Of a stretch of 37,715 nt of DNA, positions 1-7,915 are shown piece after piece; position 1 is the first letter of the stretch, and every line of letters begins with the position of its first letter. Under the pieces are notes generated by a model. It worked only from the letters and a program-made list of their open reading frames with translations, searched no databases and had not been told where the DNA came from. The position numbers were made by a program, and so were the translations under genes. Source of the stretch: Tianweitania sp. UT-5YL-CI-8 (lineage in GTDB: Bacteria > Pseudomonadota > Alphaproteobacteria > Rhizobiales > Rhizobiaceae); the NCBI RefSeq assembly GCF_030010215.1, contig NZ_JASCRR010000027.1, positions 1 through 37,715 on the forward strand, read 5' to 3'.

Positions 1-186
1 GTTCCGTGACGGAGGTGATGTTATCCATGCAACGCAGTATAACCATGCGAGCGGTTAGTGCCACACTTTTCCAATCAAACCGCACAGCCTGTCGGTAAAT
101 CAAAACGCCCGATAATGTTGCATTATCGGACATCCTTGGCAGCATTATACAATTTGCCCTTTGCAGTGGGGGACATCAGATTGTCG
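1..186. other. Left edge, non-coding, with a short inverted repeat
   Basis: I see no gene here. The one clear structure is an inverted repeat at 109-129: a 9-bp arm CCGATAATG, a 3-base spacer TTG, and the arm CATTATCGG. Such dyads occur at recombinase sites, at IS ends and as small terminators. With no T-run and no neighbouring recombinase gene, the role is unknown. The sequence borders the decayed IS701-like transposase and may be its right flank. Confidence 0.35.
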
Positions 187-720
187 TCATGGGTCTGGCG
201 AGTGCGTTGATGACGGCTCGACGGATAGCAGGTAACGTGGGATCAGGTGGCCCCTTGCGTACTTGTCGTTTGTTTTTCCCGCTTTGCAGTCTGCAAACTC
301 TGGTGCTGGAGGAAAGCATAGGCGATCATCGCCATCGGAGCGTGCCGATGTAGCCCTTTCCATGATCGGCCTTCGAAGTAGTCGAGGCCGAGTTCCTTTC
401 ATCTGCTGATGCGCTTGCTCGCAAGACGCAAGCCAACTGGTACAGGAATCTCGTCTCGGGCAAGCGTCACCAAACCAGCGTCTGGCAATTTGTCCTCTTG
501 CCCAGCATCGAAGTGTATTGCGGCGCGACCCCTACTGAGTGTTCGCTTTTTTTGGAAGGCGGTATCGTCCATCACCAGAAACGCATCTAACGCGCCAACG
601 ATCCTGTCCGCCTGTCGCGCAAGCTCGGTCTCGAGAGCAACAGTATCCCAAAGGCCGTCGGAAATGAAATGGTGCAGGAGGCGTACTGGCCCGGAGCAAA
701 CCGCTCCGCCATCGGCTCAA
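187..720 (-). pseudogene. IS701-like transposase remnant (DDE superfamily endonuclease)
   Basis: Reading the minus strand across frames gives a recognisable IS701-type transposase. It includes a DDE core piece resembling FLVMDDTALPKKGRHSVG (here FLVMDDTAFQKK, then a frame change), a piece like 'LVTLARDEIPVPVGLRL', 'FEGRSWKGYIGTLRW', and a C-terminal 'PTLPAIRRAVINALARP'. No single frame stays open, so several frameshifts and stops are needed to join the pieces. The 5' part is missing where the IS5-like element starts at about 720, which suggests truncation by that insertion. It should be non-functional. The family call rests on remembered motifs, not on a search. Confidence 0.6.
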
Positions 721-726
721 TATTGA

Positions 727-1476
727 TTAGATCCAGAAGATGATGGCGGCTGCGATGCATATGGCGGAGAAGAATGTGTGGGGGCGTCGGTGGTAGCGCG
801 TTGCGGCGCGCCGCCAATCCTTAAGCTTGGCAAACAGATTTTCGACCTTGTGGCGCTTGTGATAGAGGGCTTGTCGTAGTCGAAGGGCGACTTGCTGCTT
901 CGGCTCGACGGTATGCAGGGCTCGTTTCCTCTGGCTTCCAGTACCTCGCGGGACCAGGCGCTGTCATACGCCCCGATTGGCGATCAGGTGTGAAGCGGGC
1001 GGCAAGGCGACGAGCACGAGACGAGCACCCTTGTAGTCACTCATCGGGCCTTCCGAGAGAAGCAGGATGATCGGTCGACCTTGGCCGTCGCAAACCGTGT
1101 GGAGCTTGGCGTTCAGTCCGCGCTTGGTTCGCCCAACACGACGGGGAACATCCCCTTTTTAAGCAGGCTCGCCGCGGTGCGGTGTGCTTTCAGATACGTC
1201 GCGTCGATCATGATGCGATCGGGTATTGGTTCTTCTCCAGCGAGTCCGGCGAGGATGCGGTCAACACCCCCATCAGGCTCCAACGGATGGGCGGCTGTAG
1301 AGTATCTTATGCGGGCCATAGCCGGACGGCGCGGTTCCGCTGCAGCCCGCTGCGGATCACGTAGATGATGCCCTCACAGCCGCCAGTCATCGACCCGGCG
1401 AACTCCGTGCGACATCGGAAAGAACGGCGATGTCCGCGCCATCTGAAGCTCGCTCAGCAGAAACAAATCAGCGATA
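727..1476 (-). pseudogene. IS5-family (IS427-like) transposase, frameshifted
   Basis: The minus strand encodes a broken IS5-family transposase. The N-terminal piece contains 'PFFPMSHGVRRVDDW', the middle 'RIMIDATYLKAHRTAASL', then after a frame change 'RRVGRTKRGLNAKLHTVCD' and 'GRPIILLLSEGPMSDYKGA'. The C-terminus is 'HKVENLFAKLKDWRRAA' ending in 'AICIAAAIIFWI' and a TAA at 727-729. The motifs follow the usual order of the family, whose length is about 250 residues, but at least three frame changes or stops interrupt it (near 1390, 1150 and 980). It has probably decayed rather than relying on programmed frameshifting, since the breaks are many and lack an A6G/A7-type slippery site. Confidence 0.75.
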
Positions 1477-1594
1477 AGGGCTGCCAATTGGAGATTTCAT
1501 GACGGTGCCTGTATTGTCTTCTTCTGACAGCTTTGACATTGGTGTTGGTGCATGCTTCACGGTTAGGGTGCGGACAGCATCGAGCCGGGGCCGG

Positions 1595-2016
1595 ATGGCC
1601 AAGATTGAGAACCGACCGGACCGATGAGGAATGGTCGGTGATGAAGGGGTCCTTCCGCTGCCGAGCGGGACAGGAAGCCGGCGGCAGATCGACTTGCGAG
1701 AGGTTTTGAACGGGATCCTCTGTATGGTGCGTTCAGGCTGCAAATGCAGCCGATCCATTTCTGCCCTGACAGACAGTCTACGGGTGGTCCGTCTGTTTGT
1801 CCGGCAGCTTCTGGACAAAGGAGCCTTCCTCGACTTTGCGGTTGAGATCGCCCGCCCGATCGAGCCGGGCTTTAGGATTCTGCCCGGGCGCTGGGTCGAT
1901 GAGCGACCCTAGGGTTGGCTCACTGACAAAGGCTTGTACGCGATTACGAAACCCGTATCGACATCTCCCAAGCCATCGTAATGTCTGGTTTGTTCATCAG
2001 ACGAATAGTCCACTAA
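1595..2016 (+). pseudogene. Second IS5-family transposase, internally deleted
   Basis: The plus strand holds the two ends of another IS5-type transposase. The N-terminal piece reads 'RTDRTDEEWSVMKG' and, in a different frame, 'RQIDLREVLNGILCMVRSGC'. The C-terminal piece reads 'IEPGFRILPGRWVDER', then after a frame change 'ARDYETRIDISQAIVMSGLF' and 'IRRIVH' before a TAA at 2014-2016. The middle of the protein, including the first DDE acidic residues, is absent, and frames change at least twice. It lies opposite in orientation to the element at 727-1476, so the two are separate insertions. It is a dead remnant. Confidence 0.7.
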
Positions 2017-2165
2017 CACTTGTCAAACCGCTTTTAGATAGACTTGCCGTAGCCATTCTGCCGGGGGCCATTGTTAGCTGTTCCCGATCAAATTGCGTTT
2101 CTTTCGCAAAGCTTTTATGCATAGGTTGCTGGAGCATATATCTGTATGATTGCGGGAGTTCCAAA

Positions 2166-2177
2166 TAACAGCTGTTA
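2166..2177. repeat. 12-bp palindrome, partner of the candidate parS
   Basis: TAACAGCTGTTA is a perfect 12-bp palindrome. It is identical to the centre of the 32-bp palindrome 62 bp further on (centre 2171.5 versus 2239.5, so 68 bp centre to centre). Two copies of the same dyad symmetry downstream of repC suggest a protein-binding array, most plausibly RepB sites. That role is inferred. Confidence 0.45.
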
Positions 2178-2223
2178 CACTGTGAGGTTCGTCCGCTCGT
2201 GATCGAGTGGATATCTCAGCTCA

Positions 2224-2255
2224 TAGATTGGCATAACAGCTGTTATGCCAATCTA
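2224..2255. repeat. 32-bp perfect palindrome, candidate plasmid centromere (parS)
   Basis: All 16 base pairs of the dyad centred at 2239.5 match, with core ATAACAGCTGTTAT and outer arms starting TAGATTGGC. Partition sites of repABC plasmids are reported as palindromes with an inner CNGCNG core, and CAGCTG here fits that core, but the outer bases are not the GTT...AAC ends I remember. Its place just downstream of repC, with a second copy of the core nearby, makes a RepB-binding site the best guess. A regulator operator or an IS-related dyad is the alternative. Confidence 0.5.
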
Positions 2256-2375
2256 CCAAAATTACTACAACGAAAGCGTAGCGACCCCATCGTCGAAACG
2301 AATGCCATCACCTAAGGAGAAAACCTTGCATCGTTCAACAAAGGAACGCGCGACCGAAGCCTTACTCCTGTTAAG

Positions 2376-3701
2376 CTAGCTTTGTCTCGCTTCGAGATAA
2401 GTTGCCGCTGGTCTCTTTAAAACATGTGCTTTGATGAGAGCGTGGAGGCTCCGATTGAGTTGTAACTCCCCTTCCCGGGCCCTTTCGACCATTGCCCTAA
2501 AATATCCCTCTGGTTTAGAAATCTGCTCGGGATCGCGCAATGTTTTCTCTAGCACTACAGCAAGAATCGCTGCGCTGGTGTAATGACCAAGTGTAGCGAT
2601 AGCCTTGTCCCATGCAGCATCTGACAAAGCTATCATTCGGCGCATTGTCTGGGTAGCGCGCGAAATATCGGTGCAGTTTTCAAAATCCACAGCGATAAAT
2701 TGCTGGGTCTCGACGCAAGCTAACCGTATAAGCGAGGATGTGACGCCATTGAGTGGCTTAGTCGCCGGCCTTGGTTGTTCGGATTGAGTAGAACCAACCG
2801 AAAATTTCGCTTCAAGACTGGCATTCGCCGCAGCTTCTGTTGCTGAAGTGCCTTCTGTGACTAAGTTGCTACAGATTTCCTTATTGATTTCTTGGGTTGT
2901 AGTTATATTAGGCTTGCCATGGATGTCACCCTCGGACGACAAACGATGAGGCTCACCAGCCTCCGGCAATTCAATAGCGCGTTCATAGATGGCGGTTAGT
3001 AGCTTGGCTCTATGCGTAGGGTCCGTTGGAGCGGCCATTGCGTCGTTAAGTTCTATACGCCATTCTGCGGCCTCATCGCCGAGGCTCTCACAGATGTCCA
3101 AGATCGCTCTACTGAGCCGTGAGACATCCCGGTTTGCTGCCAGGTCGGCATTGACCCTTATCCTATACCTCTCAACAGCGACCTTCAACTCTTCAAGTCG
3201 AGCACGCGCAGGTGTAAAATCCAGGCCATAGCCTTTATCAATCGCACCATCATCTGACCGATAGACAAAACGACGGCCGGTAGGACTGTCACGATAAGCG
3301 AGGACCCCTGCTTCAACAAGTCGCTTGATGCAACGTGTCACCGTCCTTTCCGAACGCATGGTATATTCCGCTAGCTTGGCATTTGAGATCGCGACGATCG
3401 GGCGCCTGGTGCCTTTCCAGTCGTCAGCTTGCGAGAGGCCGAGCAGGATATCCATGACGTGGTAGGTGGTGCCGTCAATGCCGAGAACTGGCGCGGCCTT
3501 TTTTAAAAGTACAGCAACTTCTGCTTTCGACGTATCCGGGAGGTTCCTTGCCATCGCCAGCCGCGCACTGGCTAGAATTCCAGGTGTCACACGGCGGAAT
3601 GACGCAATGGTCATTTTTTGGGCCATAGATAACCGCTCTACGATCTGGGATCGCAGCTCCATCTTCTCGATTGGATGAAAGCCATCAAAATGGCGCAACA
3701 A
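2376..3701 (-). CDS. repC: RepC, plasmid replication initiator
   Basis: RepC starts replication of repABC plasmids. The 441-residue product has the family length. A winged-helix-like segment at about residues 105-150 reads 'SNAKLAEYTMRSERTVTRCI', followed by 'RDSPTGRRFVYRSDDG', which matches the RepC pattern of a fork-binding N-terminal half. A variable linker at about 240-310 lies over an AT-rich DNA stretch. The start is TTG at 3701. An AGGA at 3711-3708 lies six bases upstream and sits inside a hairpin arm, which fits translational control by the neighbouring antisense RNA. Internal ATGs at 3662 or 3629 are alternatives. It is the last gene of repABC, separated from repB by about 150 bp, as usual. 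The N-terminus differs from the Agrobacterium type, so this is a divergent RepC group. Confidence 0.9.
   Translation of the reverse strand: MLRHFDGFHPIEKMELRSQIVERLSMAQKMTIASFRRVTPGILASARLAMARNLPDTSKAEVAVLLKKAAPVLGIDGTTYHVMDILLGLSQADDWKGTRRPIVAISNAKLAEYTMRSERTVTRCIKRLVEAGVLAYRDSPTGRRFVYRSDDGAIDKGYGLDFTPARARLEELKVAVERYRIRVNADLAANRDVSRLSRAILDICESLGDEAAEWRIELNDAMAAPTDPTHRAKLLTAIYERAIELPEAGEPHRLSSEGDIHGKPNITTTQEINKEICSNLVTEGTSATEAAANASLEAKFSVGSTQSEQPRPATKPLNGVTSSLIRLACVETQQFIAVDFENCTDISRATQTMRRMIALSDAAWDKAIATLGHYTSAAILAVVLEKTLRDPEQISKPEGYFRAMVERAREGELQLNRSLHALIKAHVLKRPAATYLEARQS
2862..2916. other. Candidate oriV: AT-rich stretch inside repC
   Basis: Inside repC the base composition changes abruptly. 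From about 2862 to 2916 the plus strand is rich in TTTCC, TTATTGATTT and TTATATTAGG runs within otherwise GC-richer coding DNA, and it encodes a variable linker (residues about 262-280, rich in Thr, Asn, Ile and Lys). Work on repABC plasmids places the replication origin within repC at an AT-rich tract, so this is the natural candidate. No iterons are visible, which agrees with what is known for this class. Confidence 0.45.
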
Positions 3702-3702
3702 A

Positions 3703-3725
3703 TCCTGTCCTGCCCAAAGGCGGGA
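3703..3725 (-). promoter_or_regulatory. repC leader hairpin sequestering the Shine-Dalgarno
   Basis: In the repC mRNA (minus strand) the sequence TCCCGCC-TTTG-GGCAGGA forms a 7-bp hairpin (one G.U pair) at 3725-3708. The AGGA in its 3' arm is six bases from the TTG start of repC, so folding would hide the ribosome-binding site. A second AGGA at 3706-3703 follows directly. In repABC plasmids antisense RNA pairing is known to favour an inhibitory leader structure upstream of repC; this hairpin is the obvious equivalent. The mechanism is inferred from position. Confidence 0.55.
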
Positions 3726-3726
3726 C

Positions 3727-3755
3727 TTGATTGTACGAGCGGTCCATCATAGAAT
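3727..3755 (+). promoter_or_regulatory. Promoter of the antisense RNA (ctRNA)
   Basis: TTGATT at 3727-3732 and TAGAAT at 3750-3755 are separated by exactly 17 bp and point away from repC toward repB. That is the orientation known for the counter-transcribed RNA of repABC operons. Transcription would begin near 3762. Confidence 0.55.
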
Positions 3756-3761
3756 CAGTTT

Positions 3762-3845
3762 GTTAGAGCTGATGTTGACGGGACCACGACATTCCGTTGG
3801 CTATGATTAAAGGGCCTGTCGACTGCAATCGGCGGGCCCTTACCT
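3762..3845 (+). ncRNA. ctRNA, antisense regulator of repC (incompatibility RNA)
   Basis: The repB-repC gap of repABC plasmids encodes a small counter-transcribed RNA that represses repC and determines incompatibility. Here a good promoter (3727-3755) is followed about 50 bp later by a 13-bp hairpin at 3810-3841, with arms AAGGGCCTGTCGA and TCGGCGGGCCCTT (two G.U pairs) around the loop CTGCAA. This would give an RNA of about 80 nt. The T-run after the hairpin on this strand is weak; on the minus strand the same hairpin is followed by TTTAATC and could act as a terminator in the repB-repC message. Ends are estimates. Confidence 0.6.
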
Positions 3846-3854
3846 GTTCAGAAT

Positions 3855-4895
3855 TCAGCTCATGCTGTCCTTCTCCTCTATCGTCATATCGCGAAATTCC
3901 TGGACGAGCTCCGGCAGCTTTCGAAGCAGCCAGGTGGCAAGGCCGGGTTCCCTGAACTCGGGAATAGAAACTTGTGTTGTGCGTTCGGTGCGTTTGACTG
4001 AAACCGAAAGGCCATTGCCAAGTTCGATTTCTTCCGTACTCGTTCCGGCCGATTTGCGGGTCAAAGCATTGAAGAGCAGCGCAAACCTCGCATCGCTCGT
4101 GGCTGCCTGCCATTCGCCGGTTGAGGTCAGTTTTTCGAGGTTGATGCCGGACTCGGAAATCAGCTTCCGATCATGGAAATGACGGCCCAGTTTCTCCCAT
4201 TTCGGCCTTCCAACCGATGGCGCCGGCCCGATCTTCCGTACTAGATCATGGGGAAGGGCGGACGCCACCGATGTCAGCATAGAGATGTAAACGAGATTTT
4301 GTCCCACAGCACGACCCAGCGCTGTGGCGATGGTCTCCCGATCAAAACCCTTTTCTCGCAAGGTAAGTGCGAAGAAGGCCTGTTCTATGAAGGAGAGATT
4401 GGCGCGCTCGGTATTTTCCACGCCCTGCGCGATGATCAGCTCCTTGTCCGATAAGTCGCGCACGATGGCTTTCACTGGACGCCCAAGGATCTGACACGCC
4501 CTTAGCCGGCGATGTCCATACGCAACCTGATAGAAACCAAGTTTGTTTGCCAATGGCCGGACGAGGATGGGCAACTTTTGGCCCGCCTCTCGCAATGCTT
4601 CGACGAACACGGCAAATTGAGGATCACCTTCCAGATCGAGCCGATCCTTTACAAAAGATGGGATGACATGCGTTGCGTCAAGCTCGACGACCGCCTCTGC
4701 GTTGACCAGTTGCTCGCGCAGCCGTTCATTGTCCTCCTCGATCGACACGAATGCGCGATCCATCGACCTGACCGCGCCCGACGATACCTTTCTTTCCTGT
4801 ACAGCAGGGGAGGGGAGGTGCTTTGCCAATTCTGAGGCATCGACATTGCCGAAAAGATGCCGCATCCGGTCGTTGCGTTGCTTTGGGCTGTTCAT
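3855..4895 (-). CDS. repB: RepB, ParB-family partition protein
   Basis: RepB binds the plasmid centromere and works with RepA in segregation. The 346-residue product has the ParB/Spo0J N-terminal domain: 'FYQVAYGHRRLRACQILG' carries the GHRR box, followed by 'SDKELIIAQGVENTERANLS', the usual ParB nucleotide- and DNA-binding region. A helix-turn-helix region follows at about residues 165-190. The C-terminal part should dimerise. The ATG at 4895 overlaps the repA stop (ATGA) and is preceded by GGGGGCG; an in-frame start four codons upstream is less likely. Translational coupling to repA is therefore expected. Confidence 0.92.
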   Translation of the reverse strand: MNSPKQRNDRMRHLFGNVDASELAKHLPSPAVQERKVSSGAVRSMDRAFVSIEEDNERLREQLVNAEAVVELDATHVIPSFVKDRLDLEGDPQFAVFVEALREAGQKLPILVRPLANKLGFYQVAYGHRRLRACQILGRPVKAIVRDLSDKELIIAQGVENTERANLSFIEQAFFALTLREKGFDRETIATALGRAVGQNLVYISMLTSVASALPHDLVRKIGPAPSVGRPKWEKLGRHFHDRKLISESGINLEKLTSTGEWQAATSDARFALLFNALTRKSAGTSTEEIELGNGLSVSVKRTERTTQVSIPEFREPGLATWLLRKLPELVQEFRDMTIEEKDSMS

Positions 4896-6106
4896 GTGCG
4901 CCCCCAAACCGATTTGATATGATTGAAGATTTCCGCGTTGACAGCGTCAACCGATTCAAGCGCCCTGTTGAGGGTGTCGCGGCCCACGCTGCCCTTGGCC
5001 ATCTCGTACAAGCTCTTCTTTTCCAGGCCGGCATTTGCAATCGCGGTGGTGTCGACGACGACAGGCGCGAGAACATCTTCCCCAAAAAGTGACCGGAGTA
5101 ATGCCACCACATTGACTTGCGGCACGTCGTTCGGGTTGTGCCGGGTGAGTACATAGCGGATAAAATCGTGTTCGAGCACGCCGCCACGCTCCTCGATGAC
5201 ATGCATGATATCGCTCATCATGGCCAGGAACTGGTTCATGCTGGCTACATCGATCATCGCTGGGTGGATAGTGATCAGCAGGGATGTCGCGGCATAAAGC
5301 GCGCCAAGGGTAAGGTATCCCAATTGCGGGGGAGCGTCGACAAGCACCACGTCATAGTCATCGGCGACATCCGATATAACCGCGCCTAGCCTTCGGAAAA
5401 AGATCGCATCTCCACGGCCCACCCCATCGGCGATAGCCTGGGGCGTCTCGTGCTCGTACTCCATAAGCTCGAGATTTCCCGGGACTACATCGATCCCAGG
5501 GAAATAGCTCTTTCGGATCACGTCGCGAAGAGGGCGGCGCTCGCCCTCATCGTAGCGGATAGATGCGTAGATTGTCTGGTTTTCCTCGACGTCGAACTCA
5601 GGCTGGTAACCAAACATCGCCGACAAGGAAGCTTGGGGGTCCAGATCGATCGCAAGTACGCGCAGCCCCTGGATTGCAAGATAATGCGCAAGATGGACCG
5701 TCGTCGTGGTCTTTGCCGACCCTCCTTTGAAATTCGCGATCGTGAGCACTTGAAGCTTATCGCCCCTCTGACGCTGGGGATGAAAGAACCTAGCCTCCGC
5801 CGGCCGCTTTTGTGCAAGATGTCTGCGAATCTCATTGATCTGAACGAGAGTATAGATGCGCCGGCCGTTTTCTTGGCGCTCTGGAATGGCGCTTTCGCCA
5901 TCGAGGGACATCTGTCGCAGTGTCGACTCGGCTATGCCAAGCAACGACGATACCTCTCGAGAAGTGAAGGTTTTGAGGGATTTCATTGCTTCAGGAGGGT
6001 ACATACGCGTACGGATCGACTGCAACTGTGCAGAAAGCATCTGGGCCTGCCGCGTAATCTTGTCAGCAGACGATTCCATCGACCTTTTCTTTGCAATCGA
6101 ACTCAT
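4892..6106 (-). CDS. repA: RepA, ParA-family partition ATPase
   Basis: RepA is the Walker-type ATPase of the repABC segregation system and normally represses its own operon. The 404-residue protein has a DNA-binding N-terminal part with a MerR-like helix-turn-helix (about residues 48-80, 'TSREVSSLLGIAESTLRQMS'). The deviant Walker A is 'NFKGGSAKTTTTVHLA', the A' motif 'LAIDLDPQASLS' and Walker B 'DVVLVDAPPQLG'. It begins the minus-strand operon repA-repB-repC. The ATG at 6106 is preceded by GGGG. Length and order of motifs are typical, and no defect is seen. Confidence 0.93.
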   Translation of the reverse strand: MSSIAKKRSMESSADKITRQAQMLSAQLQSIRTRMYPPEAMKSLKTFTSREVSSLLGIAESTLRQMSLDGESAIPERQENGRRIYTLVQINEIRRHLAQKRPAEARFFHPQRQRGDKLQVLTIANFKGGSAKTTTTVHLAHYLAIQGLRVLAIDLDPQASLSAMFGYQPEFDVEENQTIYASIRYDEGERRPLRDVIRKSYFPGIDVVPGNLELMEYEHETPQAIADGVGRGDAIFFRRLGAVISDVADDYDVVLVDAPPQLGYLTLGALYAATSLLITIHPAMIDVASMNQFLAMMSDIMHVIEERGGVLEHDFIRYVLTRHNPNDVPQVNVVALLRSLFGEDVLAPVVVDTTAIANAGLEKKSLYEMAKGSVGRDTLNRALESVDAVNAEIFNHIKSVWGRT

Positions 6107-6147
6107 TTCTACCCCGCGACGGACATTTGCCGATCATCATGCAATTT

Positions 6148-6186
6148 CCGTCGCATGACGGTTACGCGATTCTGAAATTTGGTCAA
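6148..6186 (-). promoter_or_regulatory. Putative repA promoter with overlapping dyad
   Basis: On the minus strand TTGACC (6186-6181) and TAACCG (6164-6159) are separated by 16 bp, a modest sigma-70-like promoter facing repA. An inverted repeat CCGTC-GCAT-GACGG at 6148-6161 overlaps the -10 and start region. It is well placed to be the RepA autorepression operator. Both calls come from position and symmetry only. Confidence 0.35.
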
Positions 6187-6587
6187 ATGCTCTTTGGTTA
6201 ACGAGGTACTAATAAAAAAACGTGTGAAATGAGCTAGGATACAATTTTTTCAATATATTCAGCTACTTAAATGAATTTTCTTGGCGCTTGGCTGCCTCTG
6301 AGCTATGTCTCCGAAATCCTAGCTTCTATCAAAGCCTCTATATTTCCAGGCTCGATTGCTGGTTTCGGAGCCGACTCAGTGCGGATGGCATCACAACAAT
6401 CCTAAAACTGTCGATATTTTGTGACCTGGATGGCAGCTGCTGAACAGTTGACTTTTTCATTGTAAAGCTGCCCTTGCTTGTAAGCCTGAAAGTGCTTTTA
6501 GGAGTGCTGTAACGACGAGCAGCTAAGCAATTCGCTCCGTGAATACCATGCTCTGGTCCATGCGGGTGACATCATCGAGACAATAGC
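6187..6587. other. Divergent region between repA and bioM
   Basis: About 400 bp with no supportable gene. An AT-rich block (6230-6275) lies at the repA side. I looked for the rhizobial BioR palindrome (TTATCTATAA-like) ahead of bioM and did not find it, so biotin control of the transporter is not evident from the sequence. A convincing bioM promoter could not be picked; TTGACT at 6449 has no good partner. Confidence 0.5.
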
Positions 6588-7268
6588 TTGGACATTATCT
6601 TTTCTGATTGCACCGTCCGTTTTGGTGCGCGTACTGCGTTGCATCCGCTGTCGCTGCGGATCGAGGGACGACGTGTCGGCGTTATTGGCCTCAACGGATC
6701 GGGCAAGACCACCGTCGCGCGATTGATTAACGGGCTTACTCTTCCAAGTGGGGGGCGTGTAACGGTCAATGGGATAGACATCGCCACCGAACCGGAGAGG
6801 GCAAGATTGGAGGCGGGGTTCGTTTTTCAAAACCCTCAGAACCAGCTGATCATGCCTATCGTATCGGAAGACATCATATTCGGGCTGAAAGCACGTGGAA
6901 CGAAGAACGCGGAGGCGGAAGCACGCATGGCAGCAACGCTACGGCGCTTCGGCATCGAGAATCTTGAAAAACGCCGCGTATACGAACTCTCCGGTGGAGA
7001 GATGCAATTGGCGGCGATGGCAAGCGTAAGCGCGCTGAGCCCGCGCATTCTTATCCTTGATGAGCCGACTAACCAACTAGATATCAAAAACCGCCGGCTG
7101 GTTCTCAATGCGATCGACAAGATGGATGAGGATGCCGTCGTTATAACCCACGACTTGGATTTTGCTTTGCGATTGCCAAGACTTTTACTCTTTCACGAAG
7201 GTCGGCTCGTAGCCGATGGCGCGCCCGAGGAAACAATCGCACACTACCGAAAGGTCGCCGGATGCTGA
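6588..7268 (+). CDS. bioM: BioM, ATPase of the biotin ECF transporter
   Basis: This 226-residue ATPase powers biotin uptake with BioN and BioY at the inner membrane. Walker A is 'GLNGSGKTT' (about residues 34-42), the Q-loop 'FVFQNPQNQLIMP' is typical of ECF ATPases, the signature is 'YELSGGEMQLAA', Walker B 'ILILDEPTNQLD' and the H-loop 'VVITHDLDFALR'. The start is taken as TTG at 6588, since an in-frame TGA lies at 6567 and no ATG or GTG falls between; GAGA at 6577-6580 is the likely ribosome-binding site. It overlaps bioN by seven bases. The three-gene order bioMNY and the BioY partner decide the substrate. Confidence 0.9.
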   Translation: MDIIFSDCTVRFGARTALHPLSLRIEGRRVGVIGLNGSGKTTVARLINGLTLPSGGRVTVNGIDIATEPERARLEAGFVFQNPQNQLIMPIVSEDIIFGLKARGTKNAEAEARMAATLRRFGIENLEKRRVYELSGGEMQLAAMASVSALSPRILILDEPTNQLDIKNRRLVLNAIDKMDEDAVVITHDLDFALRLPRLLLFHEGRLVADGAPEETIAHYRKVAGC

Positions 7269-7915
7269 GCAGCCTTTACGTCGTAGGGCAGGGGCCGCTG
7301 CACAGGCTGAGCGCCGGTAGCAAGCTTGCGGTCCTGGCCATAGTTGGCGTGGGTCTGTTTTTCATCCAATCGCCTTGGATTCTTGCGTTTGCCTTTGCCT
7401 TGGCTGTCATCGTTTATCTCACTGTTGGGCTTTCGCTGCGCGAGGCGCTGAAACGCATCCGCCTGACACTGTATTCGCTGCTGTTTCTGATGGTGCTTAA
7501 TCTCTTCTTTCTGCCCATTGCAGAGGTGCAGGTTCTCGCATTGAGATTTCTGGCCCTTGTTTTTGCCGCTGCAGCGGTCACTGCCACCACGACGCTCGAC
7601 GCCATGATGGATGTCGTGAACCGGCTTATGCGTCCACTCGGAAGGTTGGGGTTAATACGCCAGGGGGACGCCGGCCTGACGGTTGGACTTTGCCTGCGTT
7701 TCGTTCCTGAGATATTGGCTCGGTATCACGCGCTCGTCGAAGCGCACAAGGCACGGGGTCTAAAAGTTCGCCCATTGACGCTGCTCGGTCCGTTGGTCAT
7801 CCTCACTTTGAAGCAGGCTGACGACGTGGCCGCAGCCATAGACGCGCGTGGTTTGCGCGCTGCTCGAACAACTCCGCGTTCGTCACAATCCAATGAAAGG
7901 CAGATTCGTTCATGA
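7262..7915 (+). CDS. bioN: BioN, transmembrane coupling (EcfT) subunit
   Basis: BioN is the EcfT subunit that joins the ATPase to the substrate-binding subunit BioY. The 217-residue product has several hydrophobic segments in its N-terminal half. It also has the two diagnostic cytoplasmic coupling motifs: 'EAHKARGL' at about residue 161 and 'AAIDARGL' at about residue 189, the paired Ala-Arg-Gly helices that contact the ATPase. It overlaps bioM upstream and bioY downstream (four bases), so the three genes are translated together. Confidence 0.9.
   Translation: MLSSLYVVGQGPLHRLSAGSKLAVLAIVGVGLFFIQSPWILAFAFALAVIVYLTVGLSLREALKRIRLTLYSLLFLMVLNLFFLPIAEVQVLALRFLALVFAAAAVTATTTLDAMMDVVNRLMRPLGRLGLIRQGDAGLTVGLCLRFVPEILARYHALVEAHKARGLKVRPLTLLGPLVILTLKQADDVAAAIDARGLRAARTTPRSSQSNERQIRS

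Larger units (their letters stand above)
2017..2375. other. Intergenic region downstream of repC, with palindromes
   Basis: This gap of about 360 bp between the transposase remnants and the repC stop carries no gene I can support. It is more AT-rich than its surroundings. It holds two palindromes centred on CAGCTG (annotated separately) and a degenerate half-copy AGCTGTT at 2076-2082. In repABC replicons the centromere-like site can lie downstream of repC, which fits this position. Confidence 0.6.

Noticed and set aside
6187-6587. BioR operator ahead of bioMNY
   Set aside because: No TTATCTATAA-like palindrome is present in the region.
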